A DNA stretch of 64,000 bases from Cupriavidus sp. AU9028. GTDB taxonomy: Bacteria > Pseudomonadota > Gammaproteobacteria > Burkholderiales > Burkholderiaceae. How positions within the stretch are numbered: the stretch's first letter is position 1; the number at the start of each line of letters is the position of its first letter. Positions 17,344 through 28,004 of this stretch are shown in pieces. Where the stretch lies: assembly GCF_019795295.1 (NCBI RefSeq), contig NZ_JAIMCG010000001.1, positions 62,001-126,000 of the forward strand, read 5' to 3'. The notes under the pieces were generated by a model that was not told the DNA's origin, searched no databases, and saw only the letters and a program-made list of their open reading frames with translations. Position numbers and translations under genes: made by a program.

Positions 17344-18540
17344 ATGACCTCCGTGCTGCGTCTTACCGATCTGATTTCCCAGGGCAAGCTGTCCGGCAAG
17401 CGTGTTTTCATCCGCGCCGACCTCAATGTGCCGCAGGACGACGCAGGCAATATCACCGAAGACACCCGCATCCGCGCCTCGGTGCCCGCGATCCGCGCGT
17501 GCCTGGATGCCGGCGCCGCGGTCATGGTGACCTCGCACCTGGGCCGTCCCACCGAAGGCGACTTCAAGCCCGAGGATTCGCTGGCGCCGATCGGCAAGCG
17601 GCTGTCCGAGCTGCTGGGCACCGACGTCCGCCTGGCGCAGAACTGGGTCGATGGCGTCGACGTCGCCCCGGGCCAGGTCGTGCTGCTGGAGAACTGCCGC
17701 GTCAACAAGGGCGAGAAGAAGAACAGCGACGAACTCGCGCAGAAGATGGCGAAGCTGTGCGATGTCTATGTCAACGACGCGTTCGGTACCGCGCATCGCG
17801 CGGAAGCCACCACCCACGGGATCGCCAAGTACGCCCCGGTGGCCTGTGCCGGTCCGCTGCTGGCCGCTGAAATCGACGCGCTGGGCAAGGCGCTGGGCCA
17901 GCCGCAGCGCCCGCTGGTGGCGATCGTCGCCGGCTCCAAGGTGTCGACCAAGCTGACCATCCTCAAGTCGCTGGCCGACAAGGTGGACAACCTGGTGGTG
18001 GGCGGCGGCATCGCCAACACCTTCATGCTGGCTGCCGGCCTGAAGATCGGCAAGTCGCTGGCCGAAGCCGATCTGGTCGCCGACGCCAAGGCCATCATCG
18101 ACATGATGGCTGCGCGCGGCGCCTCGGTACCCATCCCGGTCGACGTGGTCTGCGCCAAGGAATTCAGCGCGACCGCGGCAGCCACCGTCAAGGACGTGGC
18201 CGACGTCGCCGACGACGACATGATCCTCGACATCGGCCCGCGCACCGCGGCGATGCTGGCCGAGCAGCTGAAGGCGGCCGGCACCATCGTCTGGAACGGC
18301 CCGGTCGGCGTGTTCGAATTCGACCAGTTCGGCGAAGGCACGCGCGTGCTGGCACAGGCCATCGCCGACTCGAAGGCGTTCTCCATCGCGGGTGGCGGCG
18401 ATACGCTGGCCGCGATTGCCAAGTACGGCATTGCCGACCGCGTCGGCTATATCTCGACCGGCGGCGGCGCCTTCCTCGAATTCCTCGAAGGCAAGACGCT
18501 GCCGGCCTTCGAAGTCCTGGAGCAACGCGCCGCCGGCTGA
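17344..18540 (+). CDS. pgk: Phosphoglycerate kinase
   Basis: 398 aa. Transfers phosphate between 1,3-bisphosphoglycerate and ADP in glycolysis/gluconeogenesis (and the Calvin cycle where present). Signatures: [13 protein letters not shown] at the N-terminus, [33 protein letters not shown], and the C-terminal nucleotide loop [11 protein letters not shown] followed by [17 protein letters not shown]. It is followed 72 bp later by pyk on the same strand. A TAAAAT at 17305-17310 may be its -10 element. Confidence 0.97.
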   Translation: MTSVLRLTDLISQGKLSGKRVFIRADLNVPQDDAGNITEDTRIRASVPAIRACLDAGAAVMVTSHLGRPTEGDFKPEDSLAPIGKRLSELLGTDVRLAQNWVDGVDVAPGQVVLLENCRVNKGEKKNSDELAQKMAKLCDVYVNDAFGTAHRAEATTHGIAKYAPVACAGPLLAAEIDALGKALGQPQRPLVAIVAGSKVSTKLTILKSLADKVDNLVVGGGIANTFMLAAGLKIGKSLAEADLVADAKAIIDMMAARGASVPIPVDVVCAKEFSATAAATVKDVADVADDDMILDIGPRTAAMLAEQLKAAGTIVWNGPVGVFEFDQFGEGTRVLAQAIADSKAFSIAGGGDTLAAIAKYGIADRVGYISTGGGAFLEFLEGKTLPAFEVLEQRAAG

Positions 18541-18612
18541 ACGGGCAAGGCGCGGCCAGCCCCGGCCGCCATCGCCCCCGCCACGCGCCCCCGCCAAGGA
18601 CAAGGAATCGAG

Positions 18613-20049
18613 ATGACCCGCTCCACCAAGATCGTCGCCACCATCGGCCCCGCCTCCAGCACGCTGGAAATGCTGACCCGCATGATCGCGGCCGGCGTGG
18701 ACGTGGTGCGGCTCAATTTCTCCCATGGCACCGCCGAGGACCACATCGAGCGGGCCCGGCTGGTTCGGGAGGCGGCGCAGTCGTGCGGCCGCGAAGTGGC
18801 GATCATGGCCGACCTGCAGGGTCCGAAGATCCGCGTCGGCAAGTTCGAGGAGGGCAAGGTCAGCCTGAAGACCGGCGACGCCTTCGTGCTCGATGCCGAC
18901 TGCAAGCTCGGCAATCAGGAGCGCGCCGGCCTGGATTACCGCGACCTGCCGCGTGATGTCGGCCCGGGCGACCTGCTGCTGCTCAATGACGGCCTGATCG
19001 TGCTGGAAGTCGATCGCGTGATCGGCAACGAGATCTTCACCACCGTCAAGGTTGGCGGCGACCTGTCCAACAACAAGGGCATCAACCGCCAGGGCGGCGG
19101 GTTGTCGGCGCCGGCGCTGACGGCCAAGGACATGGACGACATCAAGACCGCGATGGCGCTGGGCGCCGACTATATCGCGGTCAGTTTCCCCAAGAACGCC
19201 ACCGACATGGAAATGGCGCGGCAGCTGGCGGCCGTCGCCGGCCAGCAGTTCGGCCACAAGGCGCGCATGATCGCGAAGATCGAGCGTGCCGAGGCGATTC
19301 GGCCGGGCGTGCTGGAGGAAATCCTGGCGGCGTCGGACGGCATCATGGTGGCGCGCGGCGACCTCGCCGTCGAGGTGGGCAACGCGGCGGTACCGGCGCT
19401 GCAGAAGCGCATGATCCGGCTGGCGCGCGAAGCCAACAAGCTGGCCATCACCGCGACACAGATGATGGAGAGCATGATCGTCAACCCCGTGCCGACGCGC
19501 GCGGAGGTGTCGGACGTCGCCAACGCGGTGCTGGACGGCACCGACGCGGTGATGCTGTCGGCGGAGACCGCTGCCGGCCGCTATCCCGTGGAGACCGTCG
19601 AGGCGATGGCGGCGGTGTGCATCGAGGCCGAGAAGTCCGAGGTCGTGCAACTGGACACCGACTTCCTGAACCAGACCTTCACCCGCATCGACCAGTCGAT
19701 TGCGATGGGGGCGCTATTCACCGCCTATCATCTGCAAGTGAAGGCCATTGCCGCGCTGACCGATTCCGGCGCCACTGCGCTGTGGATGAGCCGTCACCGC
19801 ATCCATGTGCCGATCTACGCGATGACGCCGAACCTGGCCTCGCAGCGCAAGATGCAGCTGTATCGCAATGTGGTACCGCTGGCGCTCGAATCGAGTACCG
19901 ACCGGGACACCGCGCTGGAGCAGGCGGAGGAATTGTTGCTGGCCCGCGGCGTGGTGCAGCGCGGGGACTTCATCGTATTGACGATCGGCGAGCCGATGGG
20001 GCAGCCCGGCGGCACCAATACGCTAAAGATTGTGCGAGTGGGTTTGTAA
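18613..20049 (+). CDS. pyk: Pyruvate kinase
   Basis: 478 aa. Converts phosphoenolpyruvate and ADP to pyruvate and ATP. Clear family blocks: TRSTKIVATIGPASS, VVRLNFSHGTAEDH, ADLQGPKIRVG, the catalytic-lysine loop ARMIAKIERAEAI, then IMVARGDLAVEVG and TQMMESMI, and the C-terminal regulatory domain. Length matches the 470-480 aa bacterial type. It is cotranscribed with pgk, judging by spacing and strand. Confidence 0.97.
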   Translation: MTRSTKIVATIGPASSTLEMLTRMIAAGVDVVRLNFSHGTAEDHIERARLVREAAQSCGREVAIMADLQGPKIRVGKFEEGKVSLKTGDAFVLDADCKLGNQERAGLDYRDLPRDVGPGDLLLLNDGLIVLEVDRVIGNEIFTTVKVGGDLSNNKGINRQGGGLSAPALTAKDMDDIKTAMALGADYIAVSFPKNATDMEMARQLAAVAGQQFGHKARMIAKIERAEAIRPGVLEEILAASDGIMVARGDLAVEVGNAAVPALQKRMIRLAREANKLAITATQMMESMIVNPVPTRAEVSDVANAVLDGTDAVMLSAETAAGRYPVETVEAMAAVCIEAEKSEVVQLDTDFLNQTFTRIDQSIAMGALFTAYHLQVKAIAALTDSGATALWMSRHRIHVPIYAMTPNLASQRKMQLYRNVVPLALESSTDRDTALEQAEELLLARGVVQRGDFIVLTIGEPMGQPGGTNTLKIVRVGL

Positions 20050-20315
20050 TGCAGCAGCAAGCGCGCCGAACGCTGCCGAACGAAGGCGGCCGCCGGCACG
20101 ATCGACACGGTGCGGCGGGAAATACAGCGAAAGGCCGGGGGCGGTCCAGTGGACGGCCCGGCAAGCCCGAATGACACGAGAGGAATCGCAGCGCGCGCCG
20201 AGCGCGGCGCCGCAGCGGCATAACAAGGGCGAATCCAGGGCGGCAGCCAGCATCGCCGTCCGCGGCCACTCAATACGACACTACAGAACACCCATTCTTT
20301 TTTCAGGAGTCTGAC

Positions 20316-21380
20316 ATGCCACTCGTTTCGATGCGCCAGCTACTCGACCACGCCGCGGAGAACGGCTACGGTCTGCCGGCATTCAACGTCAATAATCTGG
20401 AACAGGTGCAGGCGATCATGCAGGCGGCGGACGAGGTCAACGCGCCGGTGATCATGCAGGCTTCGGCCGGCGCCCGGAAGTATGCAGGCGAGCACTTCCT
20501 GCGTCACCTGATCGAGGCGGCCGTGGAAGCGTATCCGCATATCCCCGTCGTGATGCACCAGGACCACGGCCAATCGCCGGCGATCTGTCAGGGCGCGATC
20601 GACCTGGGCTTCTCGTCGGTGATGATGGACGGCTCGCTGCGCGAGGACGGCAAGACCCCGGCGGAATACGACTACAACGTCGAAGTGACCCGCAAGGTTG
20701 TGCAGATGGCCCACGCCGTCGGCGTGACCGTGGAAGGCGAACTGGGCTGCCTCGGTTCGCTGGAAACCGGTGAGGCGGGCGAGGAAGACGGCATCGGCGC
20801 GGAAGGCAAGCTCGACCACTCGATGCTGCTGACCGACCCCGAGCAGGCCGCCGACTTCGTCAAGGCCACCCAGCTGGATGCCCTCGCGATTGCCATCGGC
20901 ACCTCGCACGGCGCCTACAAGTTCACCCGCAAGCCCACGGGCGACATCCTGGCGATCAGCCGCATCAAGGAAATCCACGCTCGCATCCCCAACACCCACC
21001 TGGTGATGCACGGCTCGTCGTCGGTGCCGCAGGAACTGCTGGAAGAGATCCGCCAGTTCGGTGGCGACATGAAGGAAACCTACGGCGTGCCGGTCGAGGA
21101 AATCCAGGAAGCGATCAAGTACGGCGTGCGCAAGATCAATATCGACACCGATATCCGCCTGGCCATGACCGGTGCGATCCGCCGCTTCTTCGTCGAGAAC
21201 CCGAGCAAGTTCGACCCGCGCGAATACCTGAAGCCGGCCCGCGAGGCGGCCAAGCAGGTCTGCAAGGCGCGCTATGTCGCCTTCGGCTGCGAAGGCCAGG
21301 CCGGCAAGATCAAGCCGGTTTCGCTGACCGACATCGCCGGCCAGTACAAGTCGGGCGCGCTGGCGCAAGTGGTGCAATAA
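20316..21380 (+). CDS. fba: Fructose-bisphosphate aldolase, class II (Calvin-type subgroup)
   Basis: 354 aa zinc-dependent aldolase cleaving fructose 1,6-bisphosphate to two triose phosphates. Motifs: [22 protein letters not shown] (zinc ligands), [46 protein letters not shown] and VRKINIDTD. The length and the insertion near residue 150 ([10 protein letters not shown]) match the CbbA/long class II subgroup common in betaproteobacteria. A good site, CAGGAG, precedes the ATG. The 266-bp gap after pyk suggests an independent promoter, but no hexamer pair is convincing. Confidence 0.97.
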   Translation: MPLVSMRQLLDHAAENGYGLPAFNVNNLEQVQAIMQAADEVNAPVIMQASAGARKYAGEHFLRHLIEAAVEAYPHIPVVMHQDHGQSPAICQGAIDLGFSSVMMDGSLREDGKTPAEYDYNVEVTRKVVQMAHAVGVTVEGELGCLGSLETGEAGEEDGIGAEGKLDHSMLLTDPEQAADFVKATQLDALAIAIGTSHGAYKFTRKPTGDILAISRIKEIHARIPNTHLVMHGSSSVPQELLEEIRQFGGDMKETYGVPVEEIQEAIKYGVRKINIDTDIRLAMTGAIRRFFVENPSKFDPREYLKPAREAAKQVCKARYVAFGCEGQAGKIKPVSLTDIAGQYKSGALAQVVQ

Positions 21381-21596
21381 GGTTGCAATAAGCCGGTTAT
21401 CGGCTGACCGAAGGTACGCGGGCCACTCCGGCACATTCGGAGCCGGCCCGCGGATGGGGCTTCGCTACCGCACGAAGCCCCTCATTGTTTTCTCCCGTCC
21501 TCGATTTTCGCAGGAAGGGCCGGGGCAGAGGGCAGGCGGTAGCCCGGTCACCAAGCCGGCTGGCTGCCTGCTCCCGTTTCTCCCGTTCCGTTCATC

Positions 21597-22505
21597 ATGT
21601 CTGACGCCCTCTACGAATCCTCCATCCGCTCGCTGCCGCTGCTTGGCCATGGCAAGGTCCGCGACAACTATGCCGTCGGCGACGACAAGCTGCTGATCGT
21701 CACCACCGACCGCCTGTCGGCGTTCGATGTGATCCTCGGCGAGCCCATTCCCGGCAAGGGCCGCGTGCTGAACCAGATGGCCAACTTCTGGTTCGGCAAG
21801 CTCGCGCACATCGTGCCGAACCACGAGACCGGCATCGCGGCCGAGAGCGTGGTGCAGCCGGACGAAGTCGCGCAGGTCCAGGGCCGGGCCGTGGTGGTCA
21901 AGCGCCTCAAGCCCATCCTGGTCGAAGCGGTGGTACGCGGCTATCTGGCCGGCAGCGGCTGGAAGGACTACCAGGCGACCGGCAGCGTCTGCGGCATCGC
22001 GCTGCCCGCCGGGCTGCAAAACGCCCAGAAGCTGCCCGAGCCGATCTTCACGCCCGCGGCCAAGGCCGAGATGGGCGAGCACGACGAGAACATCAGCTTT
22101 GCCGAGGTCGAGGCGCGCATCGGCAAGGACCTGGCTGCGCAAATGCGCGACATTTCCATCCGCCTGTACCAGGAAGCGGCGGACTACGCTGCCACGCGCG
22201 GCATCATCATCGCCGACACCAAGTTCGAGTTCGGCCTCGACGAGAACGGCACGCTGACGCTGATGGACGAAGTGCTGACCGCCGATTCGTCGCGCTTCTG
22301 GCCGGCCGACTCCTATCAGGTCGGCACCAACCCGCCGTCGTTCGACAAGCAGTTCGTCCGCGACTGGCTCGAAGCCGTGCGCATCGACGGCAAGCCCTGG
22401 CCCAAGACCGCGCCGGCGCCGGCGCTGCCCGCCGACGTCATCGAGAAGACCGCGGCAAAGTACCGCGAAGCGCTGACCCGCCTGACGGGCCAGGAACTGC
22501 AGTAA
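21597..22505 (+). CDS. purC: SAICAR synthetase
   Basis: 302 aa. Ligates aspartate to CAIR using ATP, step 8 of purine synthesis. Motifs: [27 protein letters not shown] near the N-terminus, [15 protein letters not shown], and the late [11 protein letters not shown]-type block (here [16 protein letters not shown]) with [15 protein letters not shown]. The roughly 300-aa length is the betaproteobacterial/yeast-like form. First of a run purC-purE-purK-sua5 on one strand. Confidence 0.97.
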   Translation: MSDALYESSIRSLPLLGHGKVRDNYAVGDDKLLIVTTDRLSAFDVILGEPIPGKGRVLNQMANFWFGKLAHIVPNHETGIAAESVVQPDEVAQVQGRAVVVKRLKPILVEAVVRGYLAGSGWKDYQATGSVCGIALPAGLQNAQKLPEPIFTPAAKAEMGEHDENISFAEVEARIGKDLAAQMRDISIRLYQEAADYAATRGIIIADTKFEFGLDENGTLTLMDEVLTADSSRFWPADSYQVGTNPPSFDKQFVRDWLEAVRIDGKPWPKTAPAPALPADVIEKTAAKYREALTRLTGQELQ

Positions 22506-22514
22506 CGCAAAGGA

Positions 22515-23018
22515 ATGGAAGTGAGCCAGACGAACAAGCCGCTGGTCGGCGTGGTGATGGGCAGCAGCTCCGACTGGGACGTGATGCAGCACGCGGTGGC
22601 GATGCTCAAGGACTTCGGCGTTCCCTTCGAGGCGCAGGTGGTATCGGCGCACCGGATGGCCGACGACATGTACCGCTATGCCGAGACCGCGCGCTCGCGC
22701 GGGCTGCGCGCCATCATCGCCGGCGCGGGCGGCGCCGCCCATTTGCCGGGCATGATCGCAGCGAAAACCATCGTGCCGGTGTTCGGCGTGCCGGTGCCGT
22801 CGAAGTACCTGCGTGGCGAGGACTCGCTGCTGTCGATCGTGCAGATGCCCAAGGGCGTGCCGGTCGCGACCTTCGCCATCGGCGAGGCGGGAGCGGCCAA
22901 TGCGGCGCTGCATGCGATCGCTACGCTGGCAGCGACCGATGACGCGCTGGCCACTGCCCTCGAAGCGTTCCGCGCCCGCCAGACCGAGGCGGCGCGTGCC
23001 ATGACGCTGCCTCTGTAA
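22515..23018 (+). CDS. purE: N5-carboxyaminoimidazole ribonucleotide mutase
   Basis: 167 aa, class I PurE. Rearranges N5-CAIR, made by PurK, to CAIR. Signature: [16 protein letters not shown] and [15 protein letters not shown], then [13 protein letters not shown] with the catalytic region. It starts 9 bp after the purC stop and is followed by purK, so the three form an operon. Confidence 0.97.
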   Translation: MEVSQTNKPLVGVVMGSSSDWDVMQHAVAMLKDFGVPFEAQVVSAHRMADDMYRYAETARSRGLRAIIAGAGGAAHLPGMIAAKTIVPVFGVPVPSKYLRGEDSLLSIVQMPKGVPVATFAIGEAGAANAALHAIATLAATDDALATALEAFRARQTEAARAMTLPL

Positions 23019-23084
23019 CGCCGCGGCCGGCCCTCACAGCCGGCTGCCAGCATCCTTCGTTCTCTCCGCCGCAGGACCACCCGC

Positions 23085-24329
23085 ATGCCTACCGACCTTC
23101 ACCCCCATCTCGCCGAGGCGCACACCCCTGAATCGCTGCACGAGGCGGGCCTCGACAATCCGCAGGCGCCGATCCTGCCGGGCGCGTGGCTTGGCATGCT
23201 GGGCGGCGGCCAGCTCGGCCGCATGTTCACGCACGCCGCGCAGGCGATGGGTTACAAGGTCTGCGTGCTCGATCCCGACCAGGACAGCCCCGCAGGCGCG
23301 GTCGCGGACAAACATATCTGCGCCGGCTACCACGATGACGCGGCGCTGGCCGAAATGGGCCGGCTGTGCGCCGCGGTCAGCACCGAATTCGAGAACGTGC
23401 CGTCGATGTCGCTGGACCGGCTGGAACAGCTGGGCGCCTTCGTCGCGCCGCGCGGCTACTGCGTGTCGATCGCGCAGAACCGCATCGGCGAGAAGAAGTT
23501 CTTCGCCAGCTGCGCCGAGCGCACCGGCGTTTCGACAGCACCGCACTGGGTCATCCAGCACGATGCCGATATCGACCAGCTGCCCGAGGGCCTGCTGCCC
23601 GGCATCCTGAAGACCGCGCGCATGGGCTATGACGGCAAGGGTCAGGCTCGTGTCAAGTCCCGTGACGATGTACGTGCCGCCTGGAAGGCGATGCAGCAGG
23701 TGCCGTGCGTGCTGGAGAAGATGCTGCCGTTGGCCTACGAAGTGTCGGTGCTGGCCGCTCGCGGCGCCGACGGCCAGACCGCCACGTGGCCGCTGGCGGA
23801 GAACGTGCACCGTGACGGCATCCTGTTCTCGACGGTGATGCCCTCGCGCCAGGTCTCCCCGGAGATCGCCGCCCGCGCACGCGAAGCCGCCGCCATCATC
23901 ACCGGCGAGATGGGTTACGTCGGCGTGCTCTGCATCGAGTTCTTCGTGCTGACCGACGGCTCGCTGGTCGCCAACGAGATGGCGCCGCGCCCGCACAACT
24001 CCGGCCATATCACCATGGATGCGTGCGAGACCAGCCAGTTCGAGCAGCAGGTGCGGGCGATGGCGCGCCTGCCGCTGGGCAGCACCCGCCAGCATTCGCC
24101 GGGCAAGATGCTGAACCTGCTGGGCGATGTCTGGTACGAATTCGGGCTCGAGCGCACGCCCGCATGGCACGAGGTGGTCGCGCACCCGGGCGCCAGGCTG
24201 CACCTGTACGGCAAGAGCGATGCCCGGCCCGGCCGCAAGATGGGCCATGTCAACTGCGTCGGCGAACGGGCAGAGGACGCCGACCGCGCCTTCGATGCGG
24301 CGCTGGCCGCGCTGCATATCGCGCGCTGA
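23085..24329 (+). CDS. purK: N5-carboxyaminoimidazole ribonucleotide synthase
   Basis: 414 aa ATP-grasp enzyme that carboxylates AIR with bicarbonate and ATP to N5-CAIR. Motifs: [30 protein letters not shown], then [27 protein letters not shown] and [12 protein letters not shown]. The first ~30 residues (up to PGAWLGML) are a short non-conserved extension. Downstream of purE by 66 bp. Confidence 0.96.
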   Translation: MPTDLHPHLAEAHTPESLHEAGLDNPQAPILPGAWLGMLGGGQLGRMFTHAAQAMGYKVCVLDPDQDSPAGAVADKHICAGYHDDAALAEMGRLCAAVSTEFENVPSMSLDRLEQLGAFVAPRGYCVSIAQNRIGEKKFFASCAERTGVSTAPHWVIQHDADIDQLPEGLLPGILKTARMGYDGKGQARVKSRDDVRAAWKAMQQVPCVLEKMLPLAYEVSVLAARGADGQTATWPLAENVHRDGILFSTVMPSRQVSPEIAARAREAAAIITGEMGYVGVLCIEFFVLTDGSLVANEMAPRPHNSGHITMDACETSQFEQQVRAMARLPLGSTRQHSPGKMLNLLGDVWYEFGLERTPAWHEVVAHPGARLHLYGKSDARPGRKMGHVNCVGERAEDADRAFDAALAALHIAR

Positions 24330-24379
24330 ATCTCGCCGCCCGCTACGTTTTTCACGGTTCTTCGCCGCCCCTGCATTCC

Positions 24380-25375
24380 ATGATGTCGCGCCAGCCTACC
24401 GCCGCCGAACTCGACCACGCCGCCCGCCTGCTGGAATCCGGCGAGCTGGTCGCCTTTCCGACCGAAACCGTCTACGGCCTGGGTGCCGATGCGGAGAACC
24501 CGGAAGCGGTGGCGAAGATCTTTGCTGCCAAGGGGCGGCCCTCGAACCATCCCATCATCGTCCACGTGGTCGATGGCGCGGATATCGGCCACTGGACCGA
24601 TGACGTGCCCGAGGCCGCGCAGAAGCTGATCGACGCCTTCTGGCCCGGTCCGCTGACGTTGATCCTCAAGCGCGCCGCGCATATCCCTGCCGCCGTTGCC
24701 GGCGGGCAGGACAGCATCGGCCTGCGCTGCCCCTCGCATCCGGTGGCCCAGGCGCTGCTGTCGCGCTTCCGGCGCGGCCGCGGCGGCATCGCCGCGCCGT
24801 CGGCCAACAAGTTCGGCCATGTCAGCCCGACCACCGCACAGCACGTGCGCGACGAGTTCGGCGACAGCATCTACGTGGTCGAGGGCGACGGCGTCGAAGT
24901 CGGCATCGAGTCGACCATCGTCGATCTGTCGCGCGTCGATCAGGGGGTTGGTCCCGTGCTGTTGCGTCCTGGTGCCATCACGGCCGACATGATGGCCGCC
25001 GTGCTGGGCGCCGCGCCGCTGCCGCCCGACACTGCCGCCCCCCGCGCTTCCGGCACGCTGAAGGCGCATTACGCACCACGCACGCCGCTGGTGCTGGCCG
25101 ACGCGGCGACGCTCGTGGCGCATCTTGATGGGCTTGCCGCCGACGCGCGCATCGCCTGGGTTGCGCGCGCGCCGGCCGGGGATGCCCGCTGTGTATGGGT
25201 GCACGCACCCTCAGACCCTGCTGCCTACGCGCGCGAGCTGTACCGGCTGCTGCGTCGCCTCGACAAGGAGGGCTTCGTTCGCCTGGTCATCGAGCCTGTC
25301 CCCGACAGTGAGGAATGGGCCGGCGTTCGCGATCGCTTGCAACGCGCTGCCGCAGCCTTCTGCAGCCAGGGCTGA
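24380..25375 (+). CDS. sua5: Sua5/YwlC-type L-threonylcarbamoyladenylate synthase
   Basis: 331 aa. Makes threonylcarbamoyl-AMP from Thr, bicarbonate and ATP for t6A37 modification of tRNAs reading ANN codons. The YrdC domain fills the first ~200 residues (AFPTETVYGLGADA, IFAAKGRPSNHPIIVHV, FWPGPLTLIL, GLRCPSHP, APSANKFGHVSPT, IESTIVDLS, LLRPGAI). A C-terminal Sua5 domain follows a linker with SGTLKAHYAPRTPL. This is the long Sua5 form rather than the short TsaC form. tsaE, encoding another factor of the t6A pathway, lies at 57990. Confidence 0.93.
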   Translation: MMSRQPTAAELDHAARLLESGELVAFPTETVYGLGADAENPEAVAKIFAAKGRPSNHPIIVHVVDGADIGHWTDDVPEAAQKLIDAFWPGPLTLILKRAAHIPAAVAGGQDSIGLRCPSHPVAQALLSRFRRGRGGIAAPSANKFGHVSPTTAQHVRDEFGDSIYVVEGDGVEVGIESTIVDLSRVDQGVGPVLLRPGAITADMMAAVLGAAPLPPDTAAPRASGTLKAHYAPRTPLVLADAATLVAHLDGLAADARIAWVARAPAGDARCVWVHAPSDPAAYARELYRLLRRLDKEGFVRLVIEPVPDSEEWAGVRDRLQRAAAAFCSQG

Positions 25376-25470
25376 CGCTCACCACCCTGGACACGCTGGC
25401 ATTCGGCTGCCTCTTTCACATGAGTGCCGGTGCAATGCTGGGCGTAACCTAAAGTGTACGGTCTTGAGCG

Positions 25471-25485
25471 AAAGCAATTTGCTTT
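25471..25485. promoter_or_regulatory. Palindrome AAAGCAATTTGCTTT upstream of the 778-aa unknown gene
   Basis: A 7-bp perfect inverted repeat with a 1-bp centre, 109 bp before the ATG at 25595, within a stretch richer in A/T than its surroundings. It is operator-like. The hexamer GAAAGC (25470-25475) at its left edge also occurs about 120 bp upstream of the related gene at 30500. Confidence 0.4.
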
Positions 25486-25594
25486 AATCGCAAGCAAGCT
25501 GGCGATATGTCTTCCGCCGGCCACGGTGCCTGATCGAAGCCGCCTCCGGGCGCGGCGGAAGTGTTTTTCATATCTTCACGTCGCCAGAAGTCGC

Positions 25595-27931
25595 ATGCCA
25601 GAAATCGCATCCCACCGTGTCAATCGCGTAGAACCGCACACCCCATCGCCGCTCCCGCCTGACGGCACCAATGCCACCGACCCTTCTGCACACAAAGCTG
25701 CCGGGAACACGGCGCTGCCAGGCAAGGTGCAGGATCTCGCCCCGCAGGAAGACGCGTCGCTATCGTCGACGAGCCATGTCTGCGACATATGGTCGAGATG
25801 CTCGGAGCCCCTCACCGCATTGAAAAAAGAGGCCGAGCTGATTCCGGACGCGCGTTCCCGGGAGCGACTGTTGCGCGAGATCGACGCCTGCCGGAGGAAG
25901 CTGGAGGCCGCGGAAGCGCTGGCGCAGCGGCTCGTCAACCGCCTCTCGATGGCAAAAGATTCGTCGGCGGCGATGCCCGATGCGTTGATGCTGATGCCGC
26001 GCGAGATACGCCAGCTCGACATGCGTGCCTTCACCGAGCTCGAGCAACAGCTGTCGGCGCTCGGCGAAGCGGTACGCAAGGCACGCATGCCAGCAGGGCC
26101 ACTGAAGATCTCCATCCTCACGCTGGCTGTCACGGCGGCCACCATGGTAGCTGCTGCGCTCGCAAGTTTCGCGTTGCCGCCCCTGGGCATCGCCCTGATC
26201 TTTGGTGCCGGGGTATTGATCGGCACGGGCGGGTTCGGCTATCTAGGCGTGACGTCCTGGCGCAGCGATCGGCTGGACGAAGGGCACCTTCGCGACCTGC
26301 ATGCCGGTATCAGGAACGCCATCGAGGGCACGCGCAAAACACATCAGTCACTGCTGCCATTGCTCGACGCAGCGGTTGATCCGCTCTTCAATACGCACGC
26401 AAACCGTGTCGCACGGGAGACCTGCCAACGGCTGCTGGACCGCGGGATCGGTAGGTGGGATCCGCGGCTTGCGACGGACTGCGATTGGGGCCCCAACTAC
26501 CCCTACCTCCACGATGGCAAGCCAGTGGTATCGGACGCCACCATCGCCGCCGTGCAGCATGGGTGTCGCGACGAGCGCGCACGGATCGATAGTGTCAAGA
26601 GCGAACTGCGTGAAGTTGCGCGGGCGGAGGTCGCGCTGGGGAAAACCGGCGCTGCGGATGGCGACGCTGCGGCATTGGTTAGGAAGCGATACGATCTTCA
26701 AAAGCAGCTGCTGGAAGCCAAATCCACGCTGGAAGGAGCACTGCGCGGAAAGATGGAGGCGATGGAGGGCGAGATCGACGACTTTATCCGAACGCAGAGC
26801 AAGGGCGACTCCGATATTGCCGCCGCTCTTGACTTCCTGTTGACGCAGGCCCCCCAACGGTATCTGCGCGCGGCCATGGTCGATTTTCTCGCGGCCCGTG
26901 TCGGCCTCCGTCCGGGCGAGCAGAACCCGCTGTTTCTGCACGTCGACGAGGATGTCGCCCAAACAGAGGTAAGGGTAGCGCCGGACGGCACCGTTCTTGC
27001 GCGTGTCGGCGTGGTCGTACCTGTCAGGGTCGATGGCGACGTCAGCCTGGGTGCGTCCGGGAAGACCGTCTCCGTCAAGTCGGGAGAGGTCATTCGCGGC
27101 GAGGCCAACCTTAGCATCTTGGGGAATCACGGCGTGGTTTCCAGCCTCACAGTGAAGGCAAGCGACGGCATGCTGCGGGCAGCACGCGAAGCTTACGCCC
27201 CGGAGATCGATCGCAACTTGATTGCGACCCGATATTCCGATCCGAGGACGGATCCGAATATCGGATTGTTTTCCTTGAGGGGGGCCAGACCTCCTGCGAC
27301 GGCGGCTAGCGCGCGTGACTTGGGCGAGGCAGTGCAAGAGGAAAACAGGACCTTGGGAGAGAACCTTGCCGAGCTGGAGCGGCTGTTCTCCATCGCGCAA
27401 GCGCCCGACTCCGCCAAGGGGGGGCCGGCCGAAGGAGGGGCCATCGAGGCCGAGCGCCGCGTGAGCGCGAACGAGCAGCGCGCTGCCGATCTTCTGGCAT
27501 GGGCGGACAGCGAGATCCAGGCCTTTTCGCAGGCCTTCCTCGAGTCGAGCGGAACGCCTGCGTCCGTGGACACCATGGCCACCGGCCGGCAGTGGCTGGC
27601 AAGGCTGAGAGCAGTGCGAAGCGCGCTCAATGTCAATTACACCGACCGGTTTGACGAGCCTCTGTACCAGTCCGCCCTCGATTTGCTGAGCAAGCCTCAA
27701 TCCGGCATCGAACCCAAGGGGGCGGTTCCCATGGCTGGCGTACCTCCCATCGATGCGGAGCTGCAACACCAGCTTGACCATGCCCGGTCCAAGGTCGACA
27801 TCATGATGGCGACGTTGACGTTCACGCTGGACGCCGCGACAGGAGTACCTGAACCTAGGACGCCCTCGCCATTCCAGCCGTCGGCGCAAGCCGATGGCAC
27901 TGCTCTCGCTCCGATCGGGAATCTGGCCTGA
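25595..27931 (+). CDS. Large protein with central hydrophobic hairpin, secreted effector/translocator-like; unknown function
   Basis: 778 aa from the ATG at 25595 (MPEIASHRV). An upstream in-frame start at 25454 would add 47 basic residues without a ribosome-binding site. I do not recognise a named family. Residues 1-60 are polar and rich in Pro/Ser/Thr/Ala with no signal peptide. Residues about 65-165 are charged helical coiled coil. Residues about 170-218 form a very hydrophobic hairpin turning at LPPLG. The rest is mixed: helical 220-420, a beta-rich block around 435-520 (APDGTVLARVGVVVPVRVDG), then helical with a low-complexity C-terminus. The hairpin is followed by SDRLDEGHL, matching SDRVDRRV in the 288-aa protein at 30500. 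This layout recalls type III-secreted translocators or effectors, but no secretion apparatus genes are in view and the idea is inference. Confidence 0.7.
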   Translation: MPEIASHRVNRVEPHTPSPLPPDGTNATDPSAHKAAGNTALPGKVQDLAPQEDASLSSTSHVCDIWSRCSEPLTALKKEAELIPDARSRERLLREIDACRRKLEAAEALAQRLVNRLSMAKDSSAAMPDALMLMPREIRQLDMRAFTELEQQLSALGEAVRKARMPAGPLKISILTLAVTAATMVAAALASFALPPLGIALIFGAGVLIGTGGFGYLGVTSWRSDRLDEGHLRDLHAGIRNAIEGTRKTHQSLLPLLDAAVDPLFNTHANRVARETCQRLLDRGIGRWDPRLATDCDWGPNYPYLHDGKPVVSDATIAAVQHGCRDERARIDSVKSELREVARAEVALGKTGAADGDAAALVRKRYDLQKQLLEAKSTLEGALRGKMEAMEGEIDDFIRTQSKGDSDIAAALDFLLTQAPQRYLRAAMVDFLAARVGLRPGEQNPLFLHVDEDVAQTEVRVAPDGTVLARVGVVVPVRVDGDVSLGASGKTVSVKSGEVIRGEANLSILGNHGVVSSLTVKASDGMLRAAREAYAPEIDRNLIATRYSDPRTDPNIGLFSLRGARPPATAASARDLGEAVQEENRTLGENLAELERLFSIAQAPDSAKGGPAEGGAIEAERRVSANEQRAADLLAWADSEIQAFSQAFLESSGTPASVDTMATGRQWLARLRAVRSALNVNYTDRFDEPLYQSALDLLSKPQSGIEPKGAVPMAGVPPIDAELQHQLDHARSKVDIMMATLTFTLDAATGVPEPRTPSPFQPSAQADGTALAPIGNLA

Positions 27932-27942
27932 CGAAACGCCAT

Positions 27943-27973
27943 CATTGCCGCGCTGGAAGGAAGCGCGGCAATG
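27943..27973. terminator. Hairpin between convergent genes
   Basis: Perfect 12-bp inverted repeat CATTGCCGCGCT / AGCGCGGCAATG with a 7-nt loop, 11 bp after the stop of the 778-aa gene and 31 bp from the dacB stop. There is no U-run on either side, so it may be a weak or Rho-assisted bidirectional terminator. Confidence 0.55.
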
Positions 27974-28004
27974 AGGCACCGGGTATCGCATGGCACAACG
28001 ACAA

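Noticed and set aside
17320-19650. 776-codon minus-strand frame opposite pgk and pyk
   Set aside because: It spans two confirmed genes and their gap; it is a codon-bias shadow.
24023-24379. N-terminal extension of the Sua5 protein overlapping purK
   Set aside because: It reads shadow sequence of purK; the YrdC domain begins just after the ATG at 24380.
25441-25470. HrpL-type promoter (GTAACC near 25443) upstream of the 778-aa gene
   Set aside because: Only the -35-like half is present; no CCAC element at the right distance.
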